From Helopsaltes ochotensis (taxonomy: Eukaryota > Chordata > Aves > Passeriformes > Locustellidae), in contig VXBM01001080.1 of the NCBI GenBank assembly GCA_013400155.1, positions 96,758-160,757 on the forward strand: a DNA stretch of 64,000 nucleotides, read 5' to 3'. Positions 50,372 to 62,800 of the stretch are shown one piece after another. The position numbers were made by a program, and so were the translations under genes. The notes under the pieces were generated by a model. The model did no database searches. It had not been told where the DNA came from and worked only from the letters and a program-made list of their open reading frames with translations. Numbering within the stretch: the stretch's first letter is position 1; every line of letters begins with the position of its first letter.

Positions 50372-53300
50372 AGGCTCCTTTTCCTGTGAGTTTTCCTATT
50401 CTGTTGTTCATTTGGGTTATATTTTAGAAACATCCTCATGGGATCATGGCATGAAGGGGGAGGCCAGGAGCAATGTACAGACATACTGGAGCCACGCTGC
50501 GAAGACTCTCTCCGTGTAACACAATTTAGCAGTCCTGAATCACTGAAATGGAGGGCAAAATCTCTGTGCCACTGTTGCAGGACAGGTTTACGTGGTTTTC
50601 CTGGTTTTCCTGAGCTGAGCAGCAGCAGCTCAACCCAAGAGCTGAGCACCACAGGGGGATCTGCCACTGTGGGCTCTGCTTTCGTTTTTGGTAAACAGCT
50701 CCTCAAACAGTTTTCCTCAAATGCATTCATTACCTTTGGATCAGAAGCACTTGCAGCATGGGCAAACATCCTATGATGCTACATAATTTCAGGCTTAATT
50801 AGTTCTCCCAACCTTTCCCTTTCTGGCAGGGGAATCGGGGGGGAAGCAGCGTGTGCTGCTCCTGCCTTGCTTTGCAGGGCAAACCCGGCTGAGGTGACTC
50901 TTTTGTCATTGATTATTGGGGAGGATTTCTCCAGCTGGATGCCTTCTGCCTGGTCACCATAAATTAGTTTTGTGTCACTGCCTCTAACAACCACAACACA
51001 CTGATAGTCTTTAAATGATGGTTTATATGACCTGAGACAAGATCTAGCCTTATTTTTCTGCTCTATTACTTTCAAAGAATAGTCTTTCCATTATTAACAG
51101 GCTGTGGTAAAATAATTGTAAATTCCTTTGCAATTTATAGCAGTTTTGTTCGTTGCATCTCATGAATGCAAACCTTAGCAGAATTGTAAACTATTAGTGA
51201 GCAGATGTAAGTATATGTGTTTTAATAATGTGACAACATGATCATTTTTTCATTATTTTAGAAAGGTTTACAGCTTGAAGGTTTTTCAGAACTGTAATGG
51301 GTTGGTTTTTCTGCAGCTGTATAAATATGATAGGGATTCTCTGACACTGTGATGAAGTTATAAACTGGCTGTGAGGGCACAGTCATGGCTGCAAGAAATT
51401 GGGTCTACCCTGGCGGGTACAACAAGGCAAAACCTTCTCAGATTGGAATCAAATTGCATGAAGCAAAGATGATGGTGAATAACAATATATTAGGAATGAA
51501 TTTCAGTTATAATTTGGCATTTTTCATCTGATTTTCAGGTAATGCTTAACATTTGAAACAGTTTAATAGTAGTTTTAAATACTTCAATGCCTCCGAAGTT
51601 TCTAGTTGCCAGATTCCAAATGAGTAATCAATTGCTTTCTAAAGAAACTGTCAAAAATGTAAATGCAAATTTTCAATTTTACATATAGCTCCACTTTTGT
51701 TTCGGGAGAGCAAATTCCTCTTGTACATTGCTAAATCTCTGAAGGGGTTTTTATTGTTTGGTAATTTGACCCACTGAAGGTGGTTTTCAATCTGCTGCTA
51801 TGGGAAGGCTCTGAAATAACCCCAGAACTGGTTCCATTCAGCTCAGAGCTGAGCCTGCTGGCCAGATCAACAAGGTGATGCCGTGGCATATAGAAAAATT
51901 TGGTGGGTTCCTTGGGTCCCTCTTCTTCCCTAGAGGTCTGTGAGGTAGATCATGTGCTCCCTCAGCTCCAGGACTGGTACTTGGGCTCAATAATTCACTT
52001 TAGGTGATTTATGGGACTTGTGAGCCTTGTTTGGAAAAGTTTATGAAAACAGTATTATGGAAATTGTGAGGTTCGTGACATTTCAATATTTTCCATGGTA
52101 GAAATTACCAGTATTCACTAAAGATAACAAAAATAGGGTAGACACATTGTTCACACCAAAGTTTCTCATTTATTTCCTGAGGTAAAGCCCAGTCTTCTGC
52201 AGCTGTGATCCTTTAGTTGAAAACCTTGGACTAGTTTGGAAAAAGGGAACACCTTGTGGGTGCATTACTGGAGTATGAAGTCTGACACATGGCCTTTCAC
52301 ATCCCCTTTCACAAACTTTCCATCACCTCATTATCTTCTGCCACTTTGCAGGAGGTGAAGAATGCTCCATGAAAATACAGAAATCATGAGGCCTCTTCCA
52401 AACATCCTGGACTTTCAGGAATGCTGAAATGGTGGAGCTTCCACTCTTGGCACTCAATTCATAGGAGGTGGCTTGGTGTAAAGAAGGATGTGAAATAAAG
52501 GAAAATACAAGGGAATAAAGCTGCTGTTGTGAAATAGAGAAATGAGGAAAGATGTAGAGATTGAGTGCAAGAATTTTATATTTAAGGCATAAAAAGCTTA
52601 AAAGTCAAGAAAAGGGTAAGGGGGGAGGGGTTTTTTCAGTGTTGTGGAAGAATTCTGCCTCACTGGAGAATCTGTGTATATTCTTAACCTAATGGGCAAA
52701 AAGGCTAATTGTTGTGGAATTCATGTCACTCTGTTGGTGTGTGGGCAAATGTCTCTTTCAAAGACAGATTCAGCATCCTGAGTACAGAGTCATGACACAA
52801 TATTCTCCAAAACACTTTGGGAGCCATTGTCAGCTTGGAAAGAGGGAAAGGGACAGCGTCAGTGGTGCCTGTGGGACACAGATAAATGCAGGAAATGCTG
52901 TTCAGCCAGGGAGTGACAGCAAAAGTGCAACTGTGTGACAGACCTGGCGGGTGCTGCACATAATGCAATTTTCAATGACGATGGACTTCACCTGAGCTGG
53001 CTTGCACAACTTACATCAAAATTGACCCCCCTATTATCAGCCCACAAACTGGTTCCTACCAGGATTCACTGCTGTGCTGGATTTACTTGATGTGGTTCTG
53101 GGAGCTGAGGGCCTCCAGTGCTGGCATCTGTCAGGAGAGGTCATTGGAAAAGATTTTGGGGTGGGTTTGCTCTTCCCCCTTCATTTCACTTGGTCATTTA
53201 TGCCAAATTATGGCTTGTAAACAGCTTATATAAAACGTGGATCCTCTGCCTTGTATTTCGTGTGCTCTGTGCAATCCCTTTGGGAAAGAACTACATCAGG

Positions 53301-53611
53301 CTTTGGGCATTGGGACACCAAGCCTTGATCCTGACCTTCCCAGCTCTGCCATAAGGCCTGGGATACTCTCAGGAAAGTTTCTGACATGACTTCCTGCCTG
53401 CTGAGGAAGCAGTTCATAGGTACAGGAAATCTTCCAGTTTTTCTGTGTTAACGTGGGAATCTCAACACAGCTCCTTGTATGGCAGCAGTAAAGAGAGCAT
53501 GAGAAATTCAGGGGGGAATGATGGGATCTGTGTGGGGCCAGAATATTTTTAGCTCCACAAAGGTGAGTCACCACCTGTGGGGTGCCCCCAGCCTCAGAAA
53601 ATGGCTTATGA
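50372..53611. other. Non-genic AT-rich stretch
   Basis: No gene or interspersed repeat recognised. The stretch 51060-51780 is strongly AT-rich with homeodomain-like words. Open frames in 50438-51075 on both strands carry no familiar motif. Confidence 0.5.
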
Positions 53612-53979
53612 AAAATACAGAGACAGTGTGTGTGGGCTGTTCAGCTCAGCAGGAACCACACAGGACACTCGATGAGGAGAAGGACCCAAAAGAGGGCCTT
53701 TTGTTTATTTTTTCTTTTTTAAGTAGACCGCAGGTCCATGCCAGGGATTGGATGAGAAGGTGAACACCTCTCCTCTCCACTGGCCCAGCTGACGGTCAGT
53801 CAGTACAATTTGCATCCACAGGCATGTGATGTTTACCAATCCATTTCCCAAACAAACCTTATCTTACAGATAACACCAGCGTGAGAAAGGCAAAGCACTG
53901 CCTAAACATTGAGGATTCTGACTCCATTCTAACAGCTAAGAAACGCATCAGAAAGGCTGCAAAAATCAGGGCAACACAG
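53612..53979 (-). mobile_element. Family X LTR-like repeat, copy B
   Basis: It matches copy C (1-188) in the same orientation and copy A (6785-7140) in the opposite one. Anchors are 53870-53888, 53947-53975 and 53735-53751, and the CCACTGGCCC block near 53778 equals CCACTGGTCA at 6-15. In sense (minus) direction the order is the same as in copy A, ending near a CTGAACAGC block that matches CTCAACAGC at about 7117. At its sense-upstream side it stops where the putative LTR at 53980-54708 begins. The element identity as an LTR is inferred. Confidence 0.6.
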
Positions 53980-54708
53980 TGTGATTGGAGGTGTTTGAAA
54001 AGCAAAAGGTTTTAATAAAGACAAAACCAAAAAACTATACAGAACAAAAGGGCATGAGCCGTGCGAGGTGCAGGGAGGATCCCAACACTGCAGTCACGCC
54101 CCGAAAATGCCCCGAAAATCTCTGTGCTCTCCTCTAAGTCGAGAAGGATGGAGGAGGGGTTTTTGGCCTGCTGTCCAACAGAAATAGCTACAGCTCTTGA
54201 GGTACAGCTGGAACTGTCCAACAGGTGCCTTTGTGTTGGAATTGGGCCAATCACAGGAAGAAGGGTATCAAAGTTTCCAGGTTTCTGCCTTATAAGCTCA
54301 GAGGTGTAACTCAAACCCTTTCCTAATATGGGAACATCTGCTAAGTTAGGGGTGCATTACTATGGGGTAATCTCAACAGAAATTTGTGTTTTCTACATCC
54401 CAAAATCAATTTCCCAAATTTGTATTTTCTACATCCCAAAATCAATTTCCCAAATTTGTATTTTCTACATCCCAAATCAATTTCCCAAATTTGTATTTTC
54501 TACATCCCAAAATCAATTTCCCAAATTTGTATTTTCTACATCCCAAAATCAATTTCCGCGCGTTTTTCATCGTTTCCTGCCTAAGGAAATCGATGGTTCT
54601 GTTGCTGGGTTTAAAATGAAGCTGACACCAACTCCCAAAATGCTGCTGAAACCAATGGCCCTTGCACAAGGTCTTGGTTACTGCTGGCACAAAGTGCAGA
54701 GTGTTACA
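53980..54708 (-). mobile_element. Putative LTR with 36-bp repeat array, abutting family X copy B
   Basis: On the minus strand a plausible LTR runs from TGTAACACTCTGC to CCTCCAATCACA, giving TG...CA ends. In that direction it contains a five-copy tandem array (54557 to 54380), then a TATA-like CTTATAAGG (about 54288-54296), then a TTTATTAAAACC motif near 54011-54022, then the terminal CACA. Array, TATA, polyadenylation-like signal and end is the order of U3-R-U5. No target-site duplication was found and the family is not recognised with certainty. In the opposite direction a CCAAT/TATA arrangement is also present, so the strand is not proven. Confidence 0.5.
54380..54557. repeat. 36-bp minisatellite, five copies
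   Basis: Units at 54380-54415, 54416-54451, 54452-54486 (one A shorter), 54487-54522 and 54523-54557 (last base missing). Each runs AAATTTGTATTTTCTACATC then CCAAAATCAATTTCCC. The first unit has one substitution (GTGTT for GTATT). The near identity indicates recent expansion or homogenisation. The 36-bp period gives a 12-residue repeat in every open frame, which explains the repetitive predicted peptides here; they are not genes. Confidence 0.95.
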
Positions 54709-56715
54709 TCTGTTTTATGAACTGAGCTAAATATTTACACCACCATGTCCCCACATTCACCAAATCCCAGGAAATGAAGGTTTATCACCATTCCATTCAG
54801 CATTGAACAAAGGAGGGAAGAGAAATCGTGTTACAGACACCTATTTCTCAGCAGCTACAAGGGAAATGTTCTCTCCCCATCAAGTTTTGTTCTCATTTGA
54901 AAAGTGCTGAAGGATTTTTAGTGTGTTTGGTGTAAGAATGCACCACAAACCCTAGTTTTATATACTTCTGGAGACTTTTACCTAGGAATCCCTACACAGG
55001 GGTCAGAGCCCACCCCCTTTCAGGCCTAGGAAACATAAAAGTTTTGAAATGCTCCTCTCTCAAGGAAACCTTCTTTTTAAAGATAAGTTTTGTTGTTTTT
55101 TTTTTTTCCAGACATACTCGTCCCAACCATTATCTTAATCTGCAGTTAGTCCCCCTGCAATCAAATAAAGGGCATGGATTAATGGGAGAAGCACTAGAAA
55201 TATTTTAAAGGGATTAACGTTAATGGAGAAACAGATTATCTTTCTATCAAATGAGGTTAATAACCAAAATTAGTAGTGGCCCCTCACAGTTATTCACAAC
55301 CTTCCAGAGTCTGCTAGAGATTATTTAAGTGAGTTTTTGTATGAAACCTGTAGAATTCTGAAGTGGTTTAGGGTCCTACCTCTCATTCAGAAAAGGATCA
55401 AGCCCTTTGGATGCTCTTACTGCTCTGCCAGCTTGAAAACCCCATTTCCTCAAGGAATGACTTGTAACCTGAGGGGTTTTCTGCAGCAGCAGGTGCCCCA
55501 CTGAAATTCCTGTTATCATGGGCCTGGCCAGCCTGTACATCTGCCTTGCTCACAGTGTAAAATTACTACAGGATCATTAACACTTTATCTCATAATTAAG
55601 TTCATGTAGTAGACTTGAAAAGAGAGTATTTTTTTTTATTGACTCTATTCTATAAAACCCCCTAATTGCTTAATCCCTTACAATATTTATAGCAATTAAC
55701 ATGTGGCCCTAATTTGCATAAAGGCAATTGCAAAAGGTGGTTTGGAAAGTCATCTTCAGCATCAGCTTGGTCTGTGTATTGATGTGACATTTTCTGCAGT
55801 CCCTGGCTGGCTGTAAGTACAGGTTAGAAGAGCTTTTGCGAGTCTCAAAGCGCTGAGGGGGTGATGTTGTTGCAGGATGACTATGGCCACTTTTGGCTCA
55901 TTATTTCAACACGAGGTCCCCAAAAAGACAAGTTTGTGAGCTCATGTTGCTTTTGGACCTTACCAAAATGCAGTGCCTTTAGTGAGGCAGCTACAGCTGG
56001 AATAGCCAGGGCTGTATAACTTTTCCTGGTATTGTGTGTTGGTGTGCTGACTCTTTGTGTAGGCACAAGTGTCTTAAGGAGTGCTCTTTGTTGTTTGTTT
56101 GGATTGTTTAATTAAAACCCTTGGCACAAGGATGATTCTCAGGTTGCTTCCACACTTGTCTGCATTGGGACAGCCTGGGGGTTACCAGTGGCTACCTGGA
56201 GGCTAAATTTTGCTAGCAGAAGAAGAGAAAGTCTGTTGTAATTTATAATTTCTAAACCCATGAATTAGTGCAGTGAATGGGGATAATTGGAGGGCACAGG
56301 ACATAGTTTTCTGTGCAGGTGCAAGCTGGTCCATAAGTACAAATCCTTCATCTGTTTGATTAAAGTTGCTTTGTGAGGGGAGGACAAGCAAATCATAAAT
56401 GCCTACTTTCAGTCACTTTCCTAGAAAAGTTCTTCTAACAGATTATGCAAGGGGAAAGTACTTAAATTGACATAAAATCTTGTAAAAATCTGGTTTATTT
56501 AAAACTAGTTTTGTATCTGTAGTTACAGAAATAAACTCAGTGACTATCCATGTGGAGTTTTTTTTTTTGGTACAGGCTCCAGTGAAGCATTTGTGGCCTT
56601 CAGCATCCCTTTGTCTCAGCCACCACTGCAGAGGAGTTGGCGTTCACCCCACCATGGGCTGAAAGTCATGAGATCCAAAGTGCTGCAGATCAAGTGGCTC
56701 TCTTATGTTTTTCCA
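54709..56715. other. Non-genic AT-rich stretch
   Basis: No gene recognised. The stretch 55560-55760 is AT-rich with TAATTG/ATTTGCAT-type words and could be conserved noncoding DNA. A T10 run is near 55098-55107. Confidence 0.5.
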
Positions 56716-56838
56716 GGGTCCCAAGGCCAGGTTGGATGGGGCTCTGGTCTGTGGAAGGTGTCCCTGCCCATGGGATGGGATGGGATGGCTTTAAGGTCCC
56801 CTCCAATCCAAATCATTCCACGATTCTGTTATTCCATG
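56716..56838 (+). mobile_element. CR1 LINE, short 3' end with octamer tail
   Basis: The sequence CCAAGGCCAGGTTGGATGGG, GAAGGTGTCCCTGCCCATGG, CTTTAAGGTCCCCTCCAATC, CAAATCATTCC is the CR1 3' UTR. It ends in three imperfect octamers, ATTCCACG, ATTCTGTT and ATTCCATG (56815-56838). A GGGAT run has expanded to three copies at 56773-56789. The copy is extremely 5'-truncated. Confidence 0.88.
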
Positions 56839-59800
56839 TTTTCCTAGGAGTCATGGCCAGAGTGCTGCCAAGACATAGGTGGGGATGGTCCTCGTGTTTT
56901 CTCTCTCATGCAAATTAAACCAAAATGTTTTAGGTCCCAAATTGATGTTAAAAATCCCATTAATCTAACCCACAATGCCAGAAACCTTGAAAACCCCAGA
57001 ACAAGCAGTGCCATGACCCCCCTGCCCCCTCTGTGCTTTTTTTCATGTAAGTCTGACTCTGATGTACTCCCCTTGAACAACAGAGCATCAAAGTTATTCA
57101 GTTAAGGTGAAGCTTTTTTTTTGTAACAGTTGCGCGGCCAAAGGTCCCTGTGAGAAGGTTTTCCTAATAATTTTGCAATAAAGAGCAGAAGAATCTCAAA
57201 AGTGGTATTTCTAGGGAGCGTATTATTAGAAAGAATTGATATTTGAGGAGCTTTAGTTTATTAAGAATGTGCAAGAACTCCTCTGTGTCCAGTTCCGCGC
57301 AAAGCTTAGTGAAAGGTTAGGAAATTAGCTCCTGTGTGCTGCTTATGCAGCTGGATGGATGGAGGGGACTTTACATTTCACAACTTCTTGTTTCTGACAA
57401 GTTCCAGTGAATTATTTATGTGGCCACTTATCCTGTAAAGATGGAGCTGAGGGCACAAACTGAGTTCACAAATGCTACCAGAAAGCCTCCAGGTGATAAG
57501 ATGAAAATGGATCTTGGTCGCTGCTGATCTCAAACCTGGACTCGAATTTGTGGCCTACAGATGAAGGGTTGTGTGGCTTACATTTTTCATCTCTAACTTG
57601 TGAATTTGTGCAGTTTATGAACAATTCATGAAGTTCTATTTATCTTCAGCTATTGCCTTATGAATCAAGGGTTTAACTGGAATAAGATAATCCAGGAAAT
57701 AGTAAATTTCAATTCACTTTTATGAATCTAATATATATTCCACATATGAGAGCAGAGATGTGAATACATTAGTGATAAAAATACTAGAAATAAATTACTT
57801 ATTTCTGTAACTGTAGTTTAACTCCAGAAGTCAGAGATTTTGGCAGATCTGATTTTTACAGCTCTTGGATTTTCTGGGAGTTTCTACACTTAAAAGTGAG
57901 TGAATACTCCTCTGCAGGTTTTTTCCTCTCTCTTATTTATAATGGGCCATTGCCAGCTTGATTCTTTATCTAAAGCAATATGGATTCACAAATAAAAGGT
58001 TTGGAAAATATTTCATTATTTTCAGGGTATTTATTTTTCTTTTTCTTTGCTAAGCAGTAGCTCCCCTGTTATTTGTTATTGATGACACTTCTAAATCCTT
58101 TCTCTGCTGGAAACATAGAATCCTGTGTGATGTTAGGCAAGTGGTTCTCAATTATGTCAGTCCACACTCCAGGATTTGGGATTTTCAGTTCTGGACTAAT
58201 CCCAAATGCTGTTAGGCTGAGGGGCAGATGCTAATTCCAAAAATCCAGTAGCTAATGAACTACAAAGACTGGCTAGAAACTCAGTCCAGGGGATTGAGAA
58301 TCAAGTAGTCCTCACAAAAGGTTTTCCCAAATTCTGTCTTCCAGTATTTCAATTAACACTGCAAGAAGGAATTTTAAATTTTGTATAATGTAAATGCAGA
58401 TGTCAGTCAATGAGTTCCTCAAATTTAGGGTGAAAACTCTGAGGTTGTGGTGCAAATGTTAGCACATTCTGAGGGTGTCACAGCTGCCTGCGTGATCAGA
58501 AAGCTCTGGAAGCACTAAACTGCAAAGTCTGCAGGTGTGGAAAAAGCATTTCCAAACCTGTAGAAATTATTCTCCATAAAATATTTTATTAACTGTGGCA
58601 CGATCAAAAAAGGTTGCACTTGGAGAAACCACAAAAGTTGTCAATTCCTCAGCTGCTCTGAATCCTGCTGTGGTGATGTAAGAATTAAAGACCTTTCCCA
58701 GCACCAAACAGACCCTGAATGTCTTCTGAAACTGCTTAACCGGACTCTCCAGCTCCCACAGGAATCATCACTGAGCTGATGACTGGTCCCTCAAGGTTCC
58801 CATCTTTATGACAGGAGCTTCAGAGCCCCTTGTGCAGCATCTGCAATATTTACTTTCCTTGAAAAGACACAGCTGCTCCCCAGAGCTGCCCGGTCCCACG
58901 TGGAGTTCCTCAGGCTCTGAGCTCACAGCTAAGGGGCCTGGCAGCTCTTCTACAAGGAAACCCAGGATCGTTGTCCCCATGGAAGGACACCAGCGGAGAG
59001 CTGGAGAGAAAGGGGAAGGGGCTGGTGGCATCCTCAGGAGGAGATGGCACTGGATTACAATTTTCCACAGTCCTGCCCTGGTTATTTCAACTGTCCCACC
59101 CACAAAGGAGAAAAGACTGATGTCACTGATTCTAACAATTCCTTTCAACGCTTCCAGAGCTCTGCCTAAATACAAATGGAAGTGAAAACAGCGAGGGAAG
59201 CAGAGAATCTGATCGTGCTGAAGCCGTGGAGTGAGCCCTCCACGCGGGACAGCAGAAAGGCAGCAGGCAGACCTGCCCCTTCCCCAGCAGAAAGGTCACC
59301 TGGAGCAGCCTGACCTTTTTACCACAGAGAAAGCAACGAGCCCTCAGCCCCGTCTGAGCGGCCTGCAATCCCAAGGTGCTCCCAAAATAACCTGGAGATA
59401 AAGCAGATGGATAAAAGTCAGGAGATGCCGGGGAGCTGGGCATGCAGTTGCTTCCTCAAGATGTTTCTTTGAGAGAAATTGTACATATGCTATAAGTCAA
59501 AGTCAGGGGAGAGGAAAATTACAACTCCCTGGAGAAAAGAAAGAGATTAACATTTTATCACTGGCAAATAAGTGGGAAACTCTGGAATTTATAGATATGT
59601 AGATACAAGCACATGAAGATTCTGCTATTAGGGCATTAAAAATAGAAGTATTATCTTTCTACTCAAAGATTTGACTAAATAGCTATGAATTTCTAATTAA
59701 GTAATGTTAAATCTCTGTGACATTGTAGTTCGTTTTATTATGTATGACTGAAATCTGAAACCTAAATGTAATAATGACTTAAAAGTGTGGGCCAAATATC

Positions 59801-62800
59801 CCAGAATTATTCTCCTGAGTGGAACTATATGAACAAAAAGGTAGCAACTCTTTGTTCTGTCGTGGAGACAAAAGCATTAAACCATTCCGATGCCAGGCTT
59901 TGACACACAGAGCCCAGGCAGATGACAAATTCAATCTAAGCAGATTCATTAATCTAACCCCACACACAGGGTGCAACTGTCCTTATCCTCTCCATACAAC
60001 ACACCCTCCAGAAAACTCTGCTCAGGACACCATAAATTGACAAGAACTTAAAAGAGTTTAAGAAATCTGAAGTTAAACTAACCCCCCACACCAGCAGCAC
60101 AGTACATGTACACAGTGATACAATTTTTTCATGTTTTTTTGTGTGTTGAAGGTGATTTGTTCATTTCCTTATGCTTGTGTGTCCCTTTTGTCCCAAAATT
60201 CAAGAATCCAGAGGGCATCTTTCCCCAGATCATTTAGGGCTACTCTGCCCGTCAATGTCCGAAGGCTTCACTGTCAATGGACTATTACCCAGCTTTGTAC
60301 CAATGCAGAATTTTTCTGAAGAGGATTCGTGGAGTGTTTGTGGCCCTGAAATTTGTGACACATCCGCCACCACCACAAATACCTTCCCTGGAGCTCACAG
60401 ATTTTACTGCAAATGGTTTCTGTGTTCCCTTCCCACTGGTAATGGCCTGAGCAGCCTCCCCCAGCAGGAATAAATCACAGTGGATATGGACATGTTGGAG
60501 ATGTTCTTTGCTGCAAATACAATATGAATTTTTAAAGCATTAAATATACACGTACTATTTATATCTTCTTTACAGATACACGGAAGCTTTATTTTTGAAG
60601 ACTTAAAATAATTTTTTTACTCCTTTTCGCTTGATTTTTTTTCTTTTGATACAGCATCTACAGCACTGACTTAGTTTGCTGTTCAGAACAATGATTTTCT
60701 CCAATAAATCCTCTTTCACCTCCAATTCTTCTCCCACATACCACAGCTCTGTGTTCTTGAGATCTGTTGGCTAGAACAACCTCACATCAGTTCCCAAATT
60801 TGGAAATAAACACAGAAAATATTTTACTATAAAGGGGAAAATGTTTCCAAATTTAAGAAAACTTGAAATAGGCTTTTATTCAGAAAAGTAATTTTAAAAA
60901 AATATTTTAAGAATTAATCCCTAACTGGGAATGTGTTCAAAACATTCTGTTTCAATTTACTACTTGCCCTTTATTTTTTTCTCTTGCTATGGATAATTTA
61001 CATTAAATTGGAATATGTCTCCTTCTGAAGCAACTTTTTAAGTGCCTGACTAGACTATTATACTTAAGTTTGTGTATTTTCCTTGTCAGTGTTTCCTACA
61101 GAAAGGACCAAGAATTGTGGCTTTGCACAATCATAATTTTGAGGTGGAATCGCCAAGATTACTTTTTATCAAATGCTTTAAATGTTCTGTTTATTCCAAA
61201 GGTGAATAAAGAGGTGAACATCTCTTTGAAGGTGGTTCCTGTGGAAGAGATGCACAGGCAGGCACATTTGGATCCATTGTGTTTAGGAAAGGAAGTCCTG
61301 TAATGCCTGGAGCTCTGGAACTGAAAACAAGATCTGGGTGCTGGTCTCTGCTCTGCCATGTGAGACTGATGCTGCCCCTGCTCTCTGCTCACAATTCCTC
61401 TCTCCTTTCTTCTCACCCCAAGTTATTTCTTCCACCAGAGCCTTCACCCCAGCTGGGAGCCTCTGTATCACACCGACGGCAGCGTTTGGAGAATGAAGGA
61501 GCTCTTTTAAGAAAGATCTGACTTGCAGTTCAGGGTTCTTTCATGTGAGGGGAACAAAGGGAAGACAGATGTGAAAAACAAGCTGAGGGAACCTTTTTGA
61601 CAGGGTTTGTACAAAAGGAGAGTATGTAGGTGTTGAGAGTCCAAAAGACAAGCTCTCATCCAGTCACTTAACACACACCTGATTCTCTAATCAAGCACAG
61701 ATCAAAGGAACCAACACCTGCACCTGCTTTAGTTTTAATCCTGTGAGTAGTTCTCAACACTCTAGTGAGTATTCACTGCTCAACAGGAATGCTCCAGTGC
61801 CTAAAGAAAACTTTGTGTTAAGTCTAGTTCATGAGATTTTTGGTCTTTCATGAAGGATTTTGGTTTAACTTATTTGTGTGAGCTTCAGCTGCTTATTATT
61901 TTAGCACATTTAAATAGTTTTAGAGTCTTCATTCTGGAGACTGCCAGCTTTGTCCAGAGAGGTGAGTGGATAAAGAAAGACTATAGGTCAAGTTAGAGAT
62001 CCCTAAAAATCTTGGCATTTGTGCTGCCCTGAAAGTCACATACTTGGAGAAGAGAAAGGAATTCTGAGCTGCTCGACGTGGGAAGAAGGCACTGAATGGC
62101 CTTTCCTTTCTTGCTGGGCTTCAAAACCCTGGGCCTTCATGGTCACTGAGTGTAGGGGCAGGAGAATCTGACTCCTCTGAGTCACTCAGTGGTCACCTCT
62201 GTGTGAGCAAGGATTTAGCCTAAATAACCTAATTGCAACAGTTTCACCAGGAAGAAAGTTTGCCTCATGCTACATTAGCATATATAATCAAAGGGTGGAC
62301 ATTTATTACATGGGCGTTTCTTTTTCAGTTTTATTTTTAGTTCAGTCTAAAAACTGCTGTTATTGGGATGATATTGGGTCATATGACAAAGTTATTGATG
62401 CAGTCAGTCATATTTAATCAAAATGTTGAAAATTATTTTATTAGAGGGCCTAAATATACAAGTTAAGGAAGAGATGATGAAATGTTGCGAGCCTTCTGTT
62501 TCACTTCTACTCACTAACCTTCTACCAGTATCACTTTCTCATAGAGGGATTACTAAAGAGGGCTTTAAATATCTTGAACTGCAGAGTAATCAGTTACCAA
62601 CTGTAAAATAATCTTTTAGTGATTTAGAGAACTTCAGTGTAATGTTTTGACCTCCAGTTTACATTTGTTTGACATAAGCCTCCCATTGCCTTCTCTGTGT
62701 TGATTTTGGAGTGAATTGGAAGGCTGAAAAGGAAAATGAAGGAAACCCATGGGATTGATTTAAATCCATCCAAGGATCTTTATATGAACTTCATAGAGTG

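Noticed and set aside
50092..50769. 225-codon minus-strand open frame, the longest in the window
   Set aside because: It runs antisense through a CR1 3' end (50205-50371), shows no domain, and a second frame is open on the other strand over half of it. It looks like chance plus composition.
54328..54720. 130-codon frame with a 12-residue repeat
   Set aside because: The repeat is the translation of a 36-bp minisatellite that is open in several frames. The same DNA is explained by a putative LTR.
58768..59185. Antiparallel 135- and 125-codon frames
   Set aside because: They overlap almost completely on opposite strands in a GC-rich patch, with no recognisable motif and no exon signals that decide between them.
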